Source: Labrys okinawensis (GTDB taxonomy: Bacteria; Pseudomonadota; Alphaproteobacteria; Rhizobiales; Labraceae). From it: DNA of 64,000 nt. Shown one piece after another: positions 19,061-28,376 of this stretch (positions within the stretch are counted from its first letter, which is position 1; the number at the start of each line of letters is the position of its first letter). Under the pieces are notes generated by a model that saw only the letters and a list, made by a program, of their open reading frames with translations, was not told the origin of the DNA and made no database searches. The stretch spans positions 124,001 to 188,000 of the forward strand of contig NZ_PUEJ01000013.1 in the NCBI RefSeq assembly GCF_002982075.1, in the 5' to 3' direction. Position numbers and translations under genes: made by a program.

Positions 19061-19918
19061 ATGCGCCCCTTCGATGTCGATCTCCTGCAGACCCTCGTCG
19101 CCATCGCCGAGACCGGCAGCCTGTCGGCCGCGGCGCCTCGGGTGCATCGCTCGCAATCAGCCGTCAGCGAGCAGATCCGCAAGCTCGAGCAGCATTGCGG
19201 CGTGCCGCTGCTGGTGCGCGGCAAGCTCGGCGCCAGCCTCACGCCAGCCGGCGAGCGCCTGGTCGTGCATGCCCGCCGGATGCTGGCGCTCAGCGAGGAA
19301 GCTTTTCGCGACGTGCTGGGCAGGCCGCTGGCCGGCGACCTGCGCCTGGCCATCACCGATTATTTCCGCCCGGCGACGATCACGCTCCTGCTCAAGCGTC
19401 TGCGTGAGCGCTACCCGCAGCTCAGGCTGCATGTCGCCACCCGCCAGAGCCTGATGATCGAGAGCCGCCGGGACTTCGACATCGGCCTGTCCATGCGGCT
19501 TCTCGACGACGACGTCACCCCCGACGAGGATGGCCGCATCCGGCTCGGCCGTGAGCCGCTGTCCTGGGTGGCTTCCCCCGCCCTCGAGCTCGATGCGGCC
19601 CGGCGCCTCCCGCTTGTCGTGCTTCCGGAAGCCTGTGCCTTGCAGCGCCTGATCATCCGCACACTCAACCAGAGCGCTATCGACTATGAGATCGCCCATT
19701 CGGCTGCCGGGGTCGCCGGCCTCCATCTGGCGCTCGCCGCCGGCCTGGGCGTGGCCTGCCTCAACCGTTCCGCCATACCCGCAGGCATGGCCATTCTCGA
19801 TACCGGTCTCGGTCTGCCGGCCATGCCCGACATCGAATTCTCCATCCTGCCGCCTCAACCCGGCGAATCCGCCCTGGTGGCGGAAGTCCGCCATGTGCTG
19901 GCGAGAGAGCTTGCCTGA
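19061..19918 (+). CDS. LysR-family transcriptional regulator beside the lactonase
   Basis: 285 aa. The N-terminal HTH (LLQTLVAIAETGSLSAAAPRVHRSQSAVSEQIRKLE) and a shortened effector domain (about 90-280) are present. The start is the ATG at 19061. The effector part contains DFDIGLSMRLLDDD and LHLALAAGLGVACLNRS, typical of the subgroup lying next to small-molecule hydrolases. It probably senses a lactone-like or related molecule and controls the divergent ORF31-lactonase unit; the palindromes between the two genes support this. Ligand not inferable. Confidence 0.88.
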   Translation: MRPFDVDLLQTLVAIAETGSLSAAAPRVHRSQSAVSEQIRKLEQHCGVPLLVRGKLGASLTPAGERLVVHARRMLALSEEAFRDVLGRPLAGDLRLAITDYFRPATITLLLKRLRERYPQLRLHVATRQSLMIESRRDFDIGLSMRLLDDDVTPDEDGRIRLGREPLSWVASPALELDAARRLPLVVLPEACALQRLIIRTLNQSAIDYEIAHSAAGVAGLHLALAAGLGVACLNRSAIPAGMAILDTGLGLPAMPDIEFSILPPQPGESALVAEVRHVLARELA

Positions 19919-19942
19919 TCTCCGCGCCGTATTCCGGGCGCG

Positions 19943-19972
19943 AAAAGGGCGGCCCTTCGGGAAAGGCCGCCC
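19943..19972 (-). terminator. rho-independent terminator of the secreted-protein gene at 20.0 kb
   Basis: On the minus strand, stem GGGCGGCC / GGCCGCCC (8 bp, 10-base loop) is followed by TTTTCGCG. It lies 30 bp after the stop of the minus-strand gene. On the plus strand the stem is followed by TCGCAGC, so it works mainly for the minus strand. Confidence 0.7.
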
Positions 19973-20002
19973 TCGCAGCATCGCTTACAGGGTGGAGGCG
20001 CC

Positions 20003-21490
20003 CTACTTCTGCGCCCCCGGCCCGAAGGACTGGCCGTTCACCGTGACCTTGCGGGCGAGACTGTCGAAGTCGATGTCCCAGGTCAGCCGGCCGTCCGCCT
20101 CCGTCTTGGCGAGGCCCTTGAGGAAGGCGATGCCCATGGCCGCACGCTGAGGCCCGGGACCGGCGGCACCGGCCTTGCCGAGAGCCGCGGCGATCTCATC
20201 CAGATTGGAGGCGGAGACCGTCGCCTTGCCCTGCTGGGCGGGCAGCAGCGAGCTTTCTCCCTTCCCTTTCACGTCGTAGGCGGGAGCGGTGAGCGTCTGG
20301 TCGAAGGCGAGCTTGGGCTGGCCCGCCAGGAGCAACGGCATCAGCGCCGCCTGGAGAGCACCCGGCTGAGCCGGTTTGGCATCGGTGCCGACTTCGATCG
20401 CCTTGCCGGCAATCGTCTCGAGATCGAGGCCGGTCAGGTTGATGTCGAGCGTCGCCTTGTCCGGCACCACAGCCTTGGCCCAGTCCGGCACCATGCCGTC
20501 CGGCAGGACCAGACCGTTCATGGCCAGGTTCAGGCCGACATTGCCTGTCTTCACCAGGCCATTCGAGGCCAGATTGGTATCCACCGTGGCAATCTTGATG
20601 ATGCCCTTGGGCGTCCCCACCGTCAGATTGTCATAGCGGATCTGCGCGGCCAGTGTCTTCCACAGCGGCAACATGGCTTTCAGCTTGGCCCGCGCCTGCT
20701 CCTGGGCCGCCTTGCCATTGTCCCCCGCCTTGCGGGCCGCGAAATAGGCCAGGGCCTGCATGAATTGCTGGCTGCTGAAGCCATTGGCCGCAAAGGTCTC
20801 GTGTATGCGATCGGCGCGCAGCACCATCGGCGGCGCCGGATTGGCGGGATCCTTTACGGTAACCGTCTCGACGAGATCCAGCAGGTCCCCCGTCATGTTC
20901 AGGTCCGACTTGCCGGCCTCTCCGACTTTGCCGATCAAGGCGAAATCGATCTTTCCGAGGCTGGCGTCGATATCCTCGATCGGCGAACGCATGGTGAAGA
21001 CGGCCGACTCGCAGCTCATGCTCTGGTCGGCGAACTGCACGGCCTTGAGGTCGAAGACGCCCTTTCCGGTGCAATTCTTCAGCCGCTGGACCAGCTCGCT
21101 CTGCGGCCCGGCCTTTCCTGATTTATAGGTGAAATCGAGCGAAGGCGTCGTTTGCTCGAAGACGTATTTGCCATCGGCCTCGGGCTTCACGTGTCCCGTG
21201 AACGGACCGAAGCTGAACTGGGCACCGTCCGCTGGCAAGCCGAGCTTGCTGCTGCTGACATCGTAGGTGAGGTCATAGCCGTCGCCATTGGGCTTGATCG
21301 TGAGAATGCCCTTCTCGAACACTTTCGGGCCGAAATAACGGGTAATCTCGTCACGGATCGCCTTGGCGCCCTGCTCGGTGGCCGGCTCTGCCATGGCTTG
21401 CGACGAGGCCAGCCCTACAAGCGCCACGCCAGCCAGCACGACCCGGCGACGAACACCGCATTTACGCTCAGATTGCATCAAGAAAGCCAT
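20003..21490 (-). CDS. secreted protein of unknown family, paralogue A
   Basis: 495 aa with a cleavable signal peptide (VVLAGVALVGLASSQAMA, cut near residue 34), so periplasmic. No enzymatic motif is visible. The body is a string of beta-rich segments; a second gene at 37170-38669 encodes a related protein. Shared landmarks: EPAT-x-GA after the signal peptide, FEKG-(I/F)-(L/I)-TI near residue 60, VP-(D/E)-WA-x-x-(V/L)-VP near 330, APAY-x-(V/L)-KG-x-G near 410, and the near-terminal F-(L/V)-KGLAK-x-E-x-(D/N)-G. A terminator follows. I do not recognise a function; DUF945- or DUF2125-like envelope proteins are possible relatives to test. Confidence 0.7.
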   Translation of the reverse strand: MAFLMQSERKCGVRRRVVLAGVALVGLASSQAMAEPATEQGAKAIRDEITRYFGPKVFEKGILTIKPNGDGYDLTYDVSSSKLGLPADGAQFSFGPFTGHVKPEADGKYVFEQTTPSLDFTYKSGKAGPQSELVQRLKNCTGKGVFDLKAVQFADQSMSCESAVFTMRSPIEDIDASLGKIDFALIGKVGEAGKSDLNMTGDLLDLVETVTVKDPANPAPPMVLRADRIHETFAANGFSSQQFMQALAYFAARKAGDNGKAAQEQARAKLKAMLPLWKTLAAQIRYDNLTVGTPKGIIKIATVDTNLASNGLVKTGNVGLNLAMNGLVLPDGMVPDWAKAVVPDKATLDINLTGLDLETIAGKAIEVGTDAKPAQPGALQAALMPLLLAGQPKLAFDQTLTAPAYDVKGKGESSLLPAQQGKATVSASNLDEIAAALGKAGAAGPGPQRAAMGIAFLKGLAKTEADGRLTWDIDFDSLARKVTVNGQSFGPGAQK

Positions 21491-21635
21491 AAAATACCCG
21501 GTCTGCTCAATGGAAGATCCCCAGCTCCCTATGCCACAAGCGGAAGCAGGCCGCCTGTGAATTTTTTCTGCAGGGCCCCGCAGGGGAGCCCGGTCGATGC
21601 TCCTCTCACGTCCAGTTTACAATTCCTCCAACCAA

Positions 21636-21653
21636 CTGACATGCCCCTGTCAT
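21636..21653 (+). promoter_or_regulatory. Pho box upstream of phoD
   Basis: CTGACAT-GCCC-CTGTCAT: two 7-bp direct repeats separated by 4 bp, the PhoB-binding arrangement, 44 bp before the phosphatase ATG. Because an alternative ATG (21652) lies inside this site, the box also decides the start in favour of 21697. Confidence 0.8.
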
Positions 21654-21696
21654 GTCGGTGGCCAAGAAGGAGCGCATTTCAAGCCGGAGAGTCGCC

Positions 21697-23277
21697 ATGC
21701 GCTTCATCGAAAAACCCTTGTCCCGCCGCCGCTTCCTGACCGCAACCGCCGCAACCGGCCTGCTCGGGGCCGCGGGCACCTTCGCCATGCCGGGCGTCTC
21801 CCGCGCTGCCGACCGCCCCGAGGTAACGGCCGGCCTGCAGTCCGGCGACGTCGCCGGCGACAGGGCCGTGCTGTGGTCGCGCACCGACAGACCGGCCAAC
21901 GCGATCTTCGAATGGTCGACAACCGAGAGCTTCAAGACGGTGAACCGGCTGCCGACGGTGACCGCCTCTCCCGAGACAGACTACACCGTGAAGATCCTGG
22001 CCGAAGGCCTGCCGGCGGACCAGGAGATCTTCTACCGCGTGCGCTTCCAGGACCTCGCCCATACCAGCGTCGAGAGCGAGCTGGTCACCGGGCATCTGCG
22101 TTCGGCCCCGGCCGGACTGCGTGACGTCTCCTTCGTCTGGTCCGGCGACACGGCCGGCCAGGGCTGGGGCATCGACGTCGATCGCGGCGGCATGAAGATC
22201 TATTCGGCCATGCTCAAGCACAACCCGGACTTCTTCATCCATTCCGGGGACAACATCTATGCCGACGGCGTGATCAAGCCCGAGGTGAAGCTGCCCGACG
22301 GCACCATCTGGAAGAACATCGTCACGCCGGAAAAGTCGAAGGTCGCCGAGACTCTCGATGAGTTCCGCGGACAGTATAAATACAACCTCATGGACAAGAA
22401 CTTCCGCGCGCTCTACCAGCAGGTTCCGGTCTTCACCCAGTGGGACGACCATGAGGTGACCAACAACTGGTCCTCCTCCAAGGACCTGCTCAACGACGAG
22501 CGCTACAAGGAAAAGTCGATCGCGGCCCTGGCGGCGCGCGCCGCGCAGGCCTTCCACGAATATATGCCGATCGCCACCACGCTGGCCGAGCCGCGCCGGG
22601 TCTATCGCAAGATTCCCTATGGCCCGCTGCTCGACGTCTTCATGCTCGACATGCGCACCTATCGCGGTCCGAACGGCGCCAATCTGCAGACCACCGAGGG
22701 CGGGGAAGCCGCCTTCCTCGGCACCGAGCAACTCGCCTGGCTCAAGCGCGAGCTCGCCAATTCCAGGGCGACCTGGAAGGTGATCGCCGCCGACATGCCG
22801 CTCGCTCTGGTGGTGTGGGACAAGGCCGATCAGAAGAAGGGCTTCGAGGCCGTCTCCAACAATGAGAACGGCAAGCCGCTCGGCCGCGAGCTCGAATTCG
22901 CCGATCTCCTGCGCTTTATCAAGGCAGCCGGCGTGAAGAACACGGTATGGCTCACCGCCGACGTCCACTACACCGCCGCCCATTACTACAACCCGGACAA
23001 GGCGGCCTTCCAGGACTTCGACCCCTTCTGGGAATTCGTCTCCGGCCCGCTGCATTCGGGCACGTTCGGACCGGCCGATCTCGACAATACGTTCGGCCCC
23101 GAGCTGAAATATGTGAAGGCGCCCGGGCCCGACAAGCAGAACCTGTCCCCCGCCGCCGGCCTGCAATTCTTCGGCCATGTCGCCATCGCCGCCGACACGC
23201 GGGTGATGACCGTCACCCTGCGCGACGCGGCGGATGCGGCGCTCTGGTCGACGCAGATTGAGCCGAAGCTGGGCTAA
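21697..23277 (+). CDS. phoD: PhoD-like alkaline phosphatase/phosphodiesterase, Tat-exported
   Basis: 526-aa extracytoplasmic phosphatase that releases phosphate from mono- and diesters under phosphate starvation. The twin-arginine signal is SRRRFLTATAA (residues 9-19). An N-terminal PhoD_N beta domain (about 38-140) is followed by the metallophosphatase core: SGDTAGQGWG, HSGDNIYADG, FTQWDDHEVTNNW, and TADVHYTAAHYY carry the metal-binding Asp/Asn/His residues. A GGAGA ribosome site (21686-21690) supports the start, and the Pho box directly upstream predicts PhoB control. Monocistronic; a repeat element sits after its stop. Confidence 0.93.
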   Translation: MRFIEKPLSRRRFLTATAATGLLGAAGTFAMPGVSRAADRPEVTAGLQSGDVAGDRAVLWSRTDRPANAIFEWSTTESFKTVNRLPTVTASPETDYTVKILAEGLPADQEIFYRVRFQDLAHTSVESELVTGHLRSAPAGLRDVSFVWSGDTAGQGWGIDVDRGGMKIYSAMLKHNPDFFIHSGDNIYADGVIKPEVKLPDGTIWKNIVTPEKSKVAETLDEFRGQYKYNLMDKNFRALYQQVPVFTQWDDHEVTNNWSSSKDLLNDERYKEKSIAALAARAAQAFHEYMPIATTLAEPRRVYRKIPYGPLLDVFMLDMRTYRGPNGANLQTTEGGEAAFLGTEQLAWLKRELANSRATWKVIAADMPLALVVWDKADQKKGFEAVSNNENGKPLGRELEFADLLRFIKAAGVKNTVWLTADVHYTAAHYYNPDKAAFQDFDPFWEFVSGPLHSGTFGPADLDNTFGPELKYVKAPGPDKQNLSPAAGLQFFGHVAIAADTRVMTVTLRDAADAALWSTQIEPKLG

Positions 23278-23286
23278 GGCAAAAAC

Positions 23287-23418
23287 CCTTCTCCCCTTGC
23301 GGGAGAAGGTGGTATTGCGCAGCAATGACGGATGAGGGGTGTTGGCGCATGCCTTTCAAGGGTGCGTTTCTCCCGTCATCCGCCCCTTCGGGGCACCTTC
23401 TCCCACAAGGGGAGAAGG
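23287..23418. repeat. 132-bp inverted-repeat element (family D) between convergent genes
   Basis: Outer arms of 25 bp (23287-23311 and 23394-23418, one mismatch; CCTTCTCCCCTTG... / ...CAAGGGGAGAAGG), each arm itself a small hairpin. The centre carries ATGACGGATGAGG and its partner CCCGTCATCCGCC, a second nested inverted repeat. This is a known style of dispersed element in Rhizobiales. Position between phoD and matB, both ending here, suits a bidirectional transcription end. Confidence 0.85.
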
Positions 23419-23428
23419 CTTTCACGCC

Positions 23429-24946
23429 TCACCCCCGCGCGTAGAGATCGCGATAGGTCGTCTGCAGCACGTTCTTCTGGACCTTGCCCATGGTGTTGCG
23501 CGGCAATTCGTCGACGAAGAGCACGCGCTTGGGCTGTTTGAACTTGGCCAGGCGGCCCTCCAGGGTCTGGAGGATCGTTCGTTCCTCCACCGTGCTGCCG
23601 GGCTTGCGCACCACGATGGCCGTCACCCCCTCGCCGAAATCGGCATGCGGCACACCGATGACGGCGCTCTCGAACACGCCGGGGATGCCGTCGATCTCCG
23701 TCTCCACTTCCTTGGGATAGACGTTGTAGCCCCCGGTGATCACCAGGTCCTTGCCGCGTCCGACGATATGGACATAGCCCCGATCGTCGATCTTGCCGAG
23801 ATCGCCGGTGATGAAGAAGCCGTCGGTCCGGAATTCCGCCTTGGTCTTCTCCGGCATGCGCCAATAGCCCTTGAACACATTGGGGCCCTTCACCTCGATC
23901 ATGCCGATCTCCCCTTGCGGCAGGGCTTCACCCGTCTCGGGCTGCACGATGCGCAGGGAGATGCCCGGCAGTGGCATGCCGACGGCGCCGGCCACGCGCG
24001 CCCCGTCATAGGGGTTGGAGGTGATCATGTTGGTTTCGGTCATGCCATAGCGCTCGAGAATCGCGTGGCCGGTGCGCGCCTTCCATTGCTCATGCGTCTC
24101 GGACAGCAAGGGCGCTGATCCCGACACGAACAGACGCATATGGGCGGTCGTCTCGGCCGTGAGGCCCGCCTGCTGCAGGAGGCGCACATAGAAGGTCGGC
24201 ACACCCATCATGCAGGTGGCGCCGGGCAGGTGGCGCAGCACCTCCGCCGCATCGAAGCGCGGCAGGAAGATCAGCGAGGAGCCTGCCATCAGCGTGGTGT
24301 TGATCGCCACGAACAGGCCATGCGTGTGGAAGATCGGCAGGGCATGCAGCAGCACGTCCGTCTGGCTGAAGCGCCAATAATCGGCGAGAGTGAGGGCGTT
24401 GGACGCCAAGTTGCCATGCGTCAACATCGCTCCCTTAGAGCGTCCGGTGGTGCCGGAGGTGTAGAGCAGCGCCGCCAGGTCGTCTTCGCCGCGCGTGACC
24501 TCGTCGAAGCTCTCCGGTGCGGCTTTTGCCACCTCGGTGAGCGAGCCGTCGCCAAGGCTGCCGAGGGTCGCGACGGCAGCACCGAGCCGGGTACCGATCT
24601 CGCCGAGTTCATCCGCCTTTTCCGGCGCGCAGACCAGGAGGCGCGGCTCGGCATCGCCGACGAAATAATCGAGTTCGGCCTTGGTATAGGCGGTGTTGAG
24701 GGGCACGAACACCGCGCCGGCGCGCAGGCAGGCAAGATAGAGAAACACCGCCTGCGGGCTCTTCTCGACCTGGACGACCACACGATCGCCGGTCTCGACC
24801 CCATAGCCGCGCAGGGCGTTGGCGTAGCGGCCCGACCAGGCAAGCACGGCGCCATAGTCGAAGCCGCTGCCATCGGCGAGGGTCAGGAAGGGTTTTCCCG
24901 CTTCCGGCATCCGGGAACGGATCAGGCTGAAGAGATGGTTCGACAC
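23429..24946 (-). CDS. matB: malonyl-CoA synthetase
   Basis: 505-aa AMP-forming ligase that makes malonyl-CoA from malonate, CoA and ATP. The adenylation P-loop is LLYTSGTTGRSKGAML (about 149-164), with YGMTETNM, the hinge aspartate in TGDLGKIDDRGYVHIVGR, and the catalytic lysine in LPRNTMGKVQKN near the end. The chosen start is GTG at 24946 behind GAGGA, ten bases after the matA stop; this gives a length close to rhizobial MatB (about 504 aa). It is last in the cluster TRAP-matA-matB, which shows malonate rather than a generic fatty acid as substrate. Confidence 0.92.
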   Translation of the reverse strand: MSNHLFSLIRSRMPEAGKPFLTLADGSGFDYGAVLAWSGRYANALRGYGVETGDRVVVQVEKSPQAVFLYLACLRAGAVFVPLNTAYTKAELDYFVGDAEPRLLVCAPEKADELGEIGTRLGAAVATLGSLGDGSLTEVAKAAPESFDEVTRGEDDLAALLYTSGTTGRSKGAMLTHGNLASNALTLADYWRFSQTDVLLHALPIFHTHGLFVAINTTLMAGSSLIFLPRFDAAEVLRHLPGATCMMGVPTFYVRLLQQAGLTAETTAHMRLFVSGSAPLLSETHEQWKARTGHAILERYGMTETNMITSNPYDGARVAGAVGMPLPGISLRIVQPETGEALPQGEIGMIEVKGPNVFKGYWRMPEKTKAEFRTDGFFITGDLGKIDDRGYVHIVGRGKDLVITGGYNVYPKEVETEIDGIPGVFESAVIGVPHADFGEGVTAIVVRKPGSTVEERTILQTLEGRLAKFKQPKRVLFVDELPRNTMGKVQKNVLQTTYRDLYARG

Positions 24947-24956
24947 GCGAGTTTCC

Positions 24957-26381
24957 TCAAGAAGTGGAACGAGGCCGCTGGGCTGCATCGGCGCTGCGGG
25001 CGGGCGGCGGCAAGGCCGGCACGGCCGGCTTGCGACGCGCCGGCTGCGTCTCCGCGGTTTTCAGCAGCTTGCGCACAGCCGGGCTGGCGGCGATCACGCC
25101 CTGGTTGGCGAAGGCCTCATGATTGGCTTCGATGGCGTCCAGATCGTAGAGATAATTGACCATGAGGCCGCCGGCCTGACGCAGCCCGTTCGCCGAGACG
25201 TCGCCCCGCCAGTTGATGCGCTCGAGGCGGGCGCCATTGCCGAGATGGAACCGAGCCACCGGGTCGATCGGCGCACCCGACGGGGTCTTGGCCACCAGGA
25301 AATAATGGGCGGCGGCGGCCAGCTGCGCCTCGCGCACGGCTTCGGTCGGCCCGGTGCCGCCCTGTTCGGCCGGCTGGAACAGCCCCTCCAGCACAGAGAG
25401 GTCGGCAACGCCGGGAATATGCGCATCCTTCTTGGCGAGTTCGCGCTTTAGCCAGCCCATGAAGCCGGGAACCGGCGACAAAGTCACGAAGGTCTTCAGC
25501 TTCGGCAGGTCGCGCCGGAGTTCCTCGACCACCTGCTTGATCAGGAGATTGCCGAAGGAGACCCGGCGCAGGCCGGTCTGGCAATTGGAGATCGAATAGA
25601 ACACCGCGGTGGTCGCATCCTCGGCCCGGATCGGCTTGCGTTCGAGAGCGAGCAGCGGCGCGATCGTCGCCGGGATGTCCTGCGTCAGGGCCACCTCGAC
25701 AAACACCAGCGGCTCGTCGGCCATCTGGGGATGGAAGAAGGCAAAACAGCGCCGATCCGAAGGCTCCAGCCGGCTGCGCAGATCCTCCCAGCTATGGATG
25801 GTGTGAACGGCCTCATATTGGATGATCTTGGCGAGGATGTTCGCCGGGGTCGTCCAGTCGATCCGCTTCAGCATCAGGAAGCCCCGGTTGAACCAGGACG
25901 AGAAGAGATGGGCGAGATCCGCATCAAGGGCCTCCAGCTTCGCATTGCCCGGCAGGTCGGCGAGCACGTCCTCGCGCAGCCGCACCAGGGCGGCCGTGCC
26001 GCCGGCGGGGCGGTTGAGCCTGCGGAAGAGCTCCTGGCGCCTCGGTTCGGCGGCGGCGTTGAGCTCGGCCATGGTCCGTGGGGACTTGTCCTGGAGATAG
26101 GCCTCGATTGCCGCATCCAGGCGAGACTGGTCGGGGCCGAAGCCATCGGCCAGCGCCGCCAGATGGCGGCGCCGGTGCTCGTCATCGGCTGCGGCATAGG
26201 CATCAAGCCATTGTTGCGCCAAAGCGACGCCGGAAACCTCGCCCCGGCCGGTCAGCAGCGCATTGCTGAGGGCCAGCAGATCCGCCGGCCGCTCCTGGGA
26301 CGAGGGCCGTTCGAGGCCGATGAGGCCCCTCCCCCGTTCGGCGACCGCTTCCAGGAATTCCTGCAGAAAGTTTCTGCTCAT
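24957..26381 (-). CDS. matA: malonyl-CoA decarboxylase
   Basis: 474 aa, converting malonyl-CoA to acetyl-CoA and CO2. The N-terminal helical oligomerisation part (about 1-150) is followed by a GNAT-like catalytic domain. Conserved elements include VHTIHSWEDLRSRL, RRCFAFFHPQMADEPLVFVEVAL, FYSISNCQTGLRRVSFGNLLIKQV, TFVTLSPVPGFMGWL and HFHLGNGARLERINW, all family hallmarks (the last supplies a catalytic-region His/Ser environment). A proline-rich tail (about 440-474) is non-conserved. It follows the transporter gene by 38 bp and precedes matB by 10 bp, forming one operon. Confidence 0.93.
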   Translation of the reverse strand: MSRNFLQEFLEAVAERGRGLIGLERPSSQERPADLLALSNALLTGRGEVSGVALAQQWLDAYAAADDEHRRRHLAALADGFGPDQSRLDAAIEAYLQDKSPRTMAELNAAAEPRRQELFRRLNRPAGGTAALVRLREDVLADLPGNAKLEALDADLAHLFSSWFNRGFLMLKRIDWTTPANILAKIIQYEAVHTIHSWEDLRSRLEPSDRRCFAFFHPQMADEPLVFVEVALTQDIPATIAPLLALERKPIRAEDATTAVFYSISNCQTGLRRVSFGNLLIKQVVEELRRDLPKLKTFVTLSPVPGFMGWLKRELAKKDAHIPGVADLSVLEGLFQPAEQGGTGPTEAVREAQLAAAAHYFLVAKTPSGAPIDPVARFHLGNGARLERINWRGDVSANGLRQAGGLMVNYLYDLDAIEANHEAFANQGVIAASPAVRKLLKTAETQPARRKPAVPALPPPARSADAAQRPRSTS

Positions 26382-26419
26382 CGCTGTTCACCATACCCTG
26401 TCAAGCCGAGTCATTGGGA

Positions 26420-28375
26420 TCACCCCATGATCAGATCGGGCAGCCAGGTGGCGAGGCCGGGTATCAGGCAGGCCAGCACCACCGCCAACGCCATCAATCC
26501 GACGAAGGGCAGCGTTCCGCGCATGATATCCCCCAGCGGGATGTCCGGCGCGATATTCTTGATCACGAAGATGTTGAGCCCGACCGGCGGATGGATCAGC
26601 CCCATCTCCATGACGATGGTCATCACCACACCGAACCAGATCAGGTCGAAGCCGGCCGCTTTCAAGGGCGGCAGGATGATCGGCGCCGTCATCAGGATGA
26701 TCGAGACCGGCGGGAGGAAGAAGCCGAGGACGACCACGAAGAGCAGGATGGCGGTGAGCAGCAGCCATTTCGACAGGTTCAGGCTGATGATCCAGGCCGC
26801 CGCCGACTGGCTGATCTGGAGATAGCTCATCACATAGGAATAGAGCAGCGACATGCCGATGATCATCAACAGCATGGTCGATTCTCTGAGCGTGCCAGAG
26901 AGGATCGGCATAACCTTGGAGGGGCGCCAGATGCCGTACATGGCCGAGATCACCACCAGAGCGAGAACGGCGCCGACGCCGGCTGTCTCGGAAGGCGTCG
27001 CCCAGCCGGCATAGAGCACCACCATCACGCCGGCGAGGATCGAGACGAAGGGTACCACCCAGCCGATCATGCGCAGCTTCTGGGCGAGGGTGTAGCTCTC
27101 CTCATGCAGGATGGCGGAGCGAATGCCGATGCGCTCGGCCTGCACCAGGGCCTGCCGCTTCTCCTTGCGGTAATGCAGCATGGCGTAGACGGCGAACATC
27201 GTCATCAAGAGGAGGCCCGGGCCGATTCCGGCCAGGAACAGCTTGCCGAGCGAGACCTCCGCCGCCACCGCATAGAGCAGCATGGTCACCGAGGGCGGCA
27301 AGAGGATGCCGAGCGTGCCTCCGGCCGCGATGATGCCGGCGGCAAAGCCGCCCGAATAACCGCGAGCGCGCATCTCCGGAATGCCGGCGGCACCGATGGC
27401 CGAGCAGGTGGCGGGCGAGGAGCCCGCCATCGCGGCGAACAGGCCGCAGGCCACCGTGTTGGCGACACCGAGGCCGCCCGGAATGCGATAGAGCCAGGCA
27501 TGCAAGGCCGAATAGAGGTCCTTGCCGGCGTTGGACCGGCCTATCGCCGCGCCCTTCAGAATGAAGAGCGGGATGGCAAGGATGATGACATTGGCCAGCT
27601 CCTCGTAGAAGTTCTGCGCCAGCGTATCGATCGAGGCGGCCGGCATGAACAGGATCATGAAGGTCAGCGCCACCACACCGAGCGCGAAGGCGATCGGCAT
27701 GCCCGAAAACAGCACGATCAGCGTGGCGGTGCAGTAGGCGACGCCGATGCCCCATTGCGGCAGGCCGGTCAGCAGCGGCAAGGGCGGCCGCGACCACACG
27801 GCGAAGGCGGCGACGGCGAGCAGCACGATGACGAAGACCGGCAGCGAGCGTTCCGCCACCTGCAGCGCAACCTGCGCAGCCAGCAGCACCATGCCGGCCG
27901 TTAGCAGGGAATAGGGAATCCACAGAGGCGGTCCCCAGGCCGAATGCGAGGTCTGCTCGTCCACCCAGGCTTCATGCAGGAGCGAGCCCGATTTCCAGGC
28001 GAACAGGATGCAGAAGAACAGCACCAGCGCATCGACCGCGAGCCGCCTGGTGCCGGCGGCAGCCGGCAGCCAATGGTCGAGGATATCGATGCCGACATGG
28101 CCGCGCGCGGCCTGCACCGAGGCTGCCGACAGGAAGATGGCGCCGGCGATCAGGTAGATGGTGACCTCGTCCTGCCAGAGCACCGACTGGCGGGTGATAT
28201 GGCCGGTGATCACGCCGAAGGTGAGGACAACAGCCGCCGCCAGCAGAGCCACGGCCGAAAGCCGGAAGGCGACGGCGTTGACCGCCGCGAAGGCACGCTG
28301 CACGACCCCTGCCCGCTGGGCCGGGCCGGCTTCGTCGGCGGCGAGAATGGCGTCGTGCTGGATCGAGCCGCCCAT
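26420..28375 (-). CDS. TRAP transporter, fused small and large permease subunits (DctQM type), probably for malonate
   Basis: 651-aa inner-membrane protein. Residues about 35-200 form the four-helix DctQ-like part (WQDEVTIYLIAGAIFLSAASVQAARGHVGIDI is its signature). The remainder is the 12-helix DctM large subunit (GMPIAFALGVVAL, LFILKGAAIGRSNAGKDLY, GSSPATCSAIG, LPPSVTMLLYAV). Fused QM proteins are common among TRAP systems. It sits one base after the binding-protein gene and just before malonyl-CoA genes, so malonate is the likely cargo, driven by the sodium or proton gradient. Confidence 0.9.
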   Translation of the reverse strand: MGGSIQHDAILAADEAGPAQRAGVVQRAFAAVNAVAFRLSAVALLAAAVVLTFGVITGHITRQSVLWQDEVTIYLIAGAIFLSAASVQAARGHVGIDILDHWLPAAAGTRRLAVDALVLFFCILFAWKSGSLLHEAWVDEQTSHSAWGPPLWIPYSLLTAGMVLLAAQVALQVAERSLPVFVIVLLAVAAFAVWSRPPLPLLTGLPQWGIGVAYCTATLIVLFSGMPIAFALGVVALTFMILFMPAASIDTLAQNFYEELANVIILAIPLFILKGAAIGRSNAGKDLYSALHAWLYRIPGGLGVANTVACGLFAAMAGSSPATCSAIGAAGIPEMRARGYSGGFAAGIIAAGGTLGILLPPSVTMLLYAVAAEVSLGKLFLAGIGPGLLLMTMFAVYAMLHYRKEKRQALVQAERIGIRSAILHEESYTLAQKLRMIGWVVPFVSILAGVMVVLYAGWATPSETAGVGAVLALVVISAMYGIWRPSKVMPILSGTLRESTMLLMIIGMSLLYSYVMSYLQISQSAAAWIISLNLSKWLLLTAILLFVVVLGFFLPPVSIILMTAPIILPPLKAAGFDLIWFGVVMTIVMEMGLIHPPVGLNIFVIKNIAPDIPLGDIMRGTLPFVGLMALAVVLACLIPGLATWLPDLIMG

Positions 28376-28376
28376 C

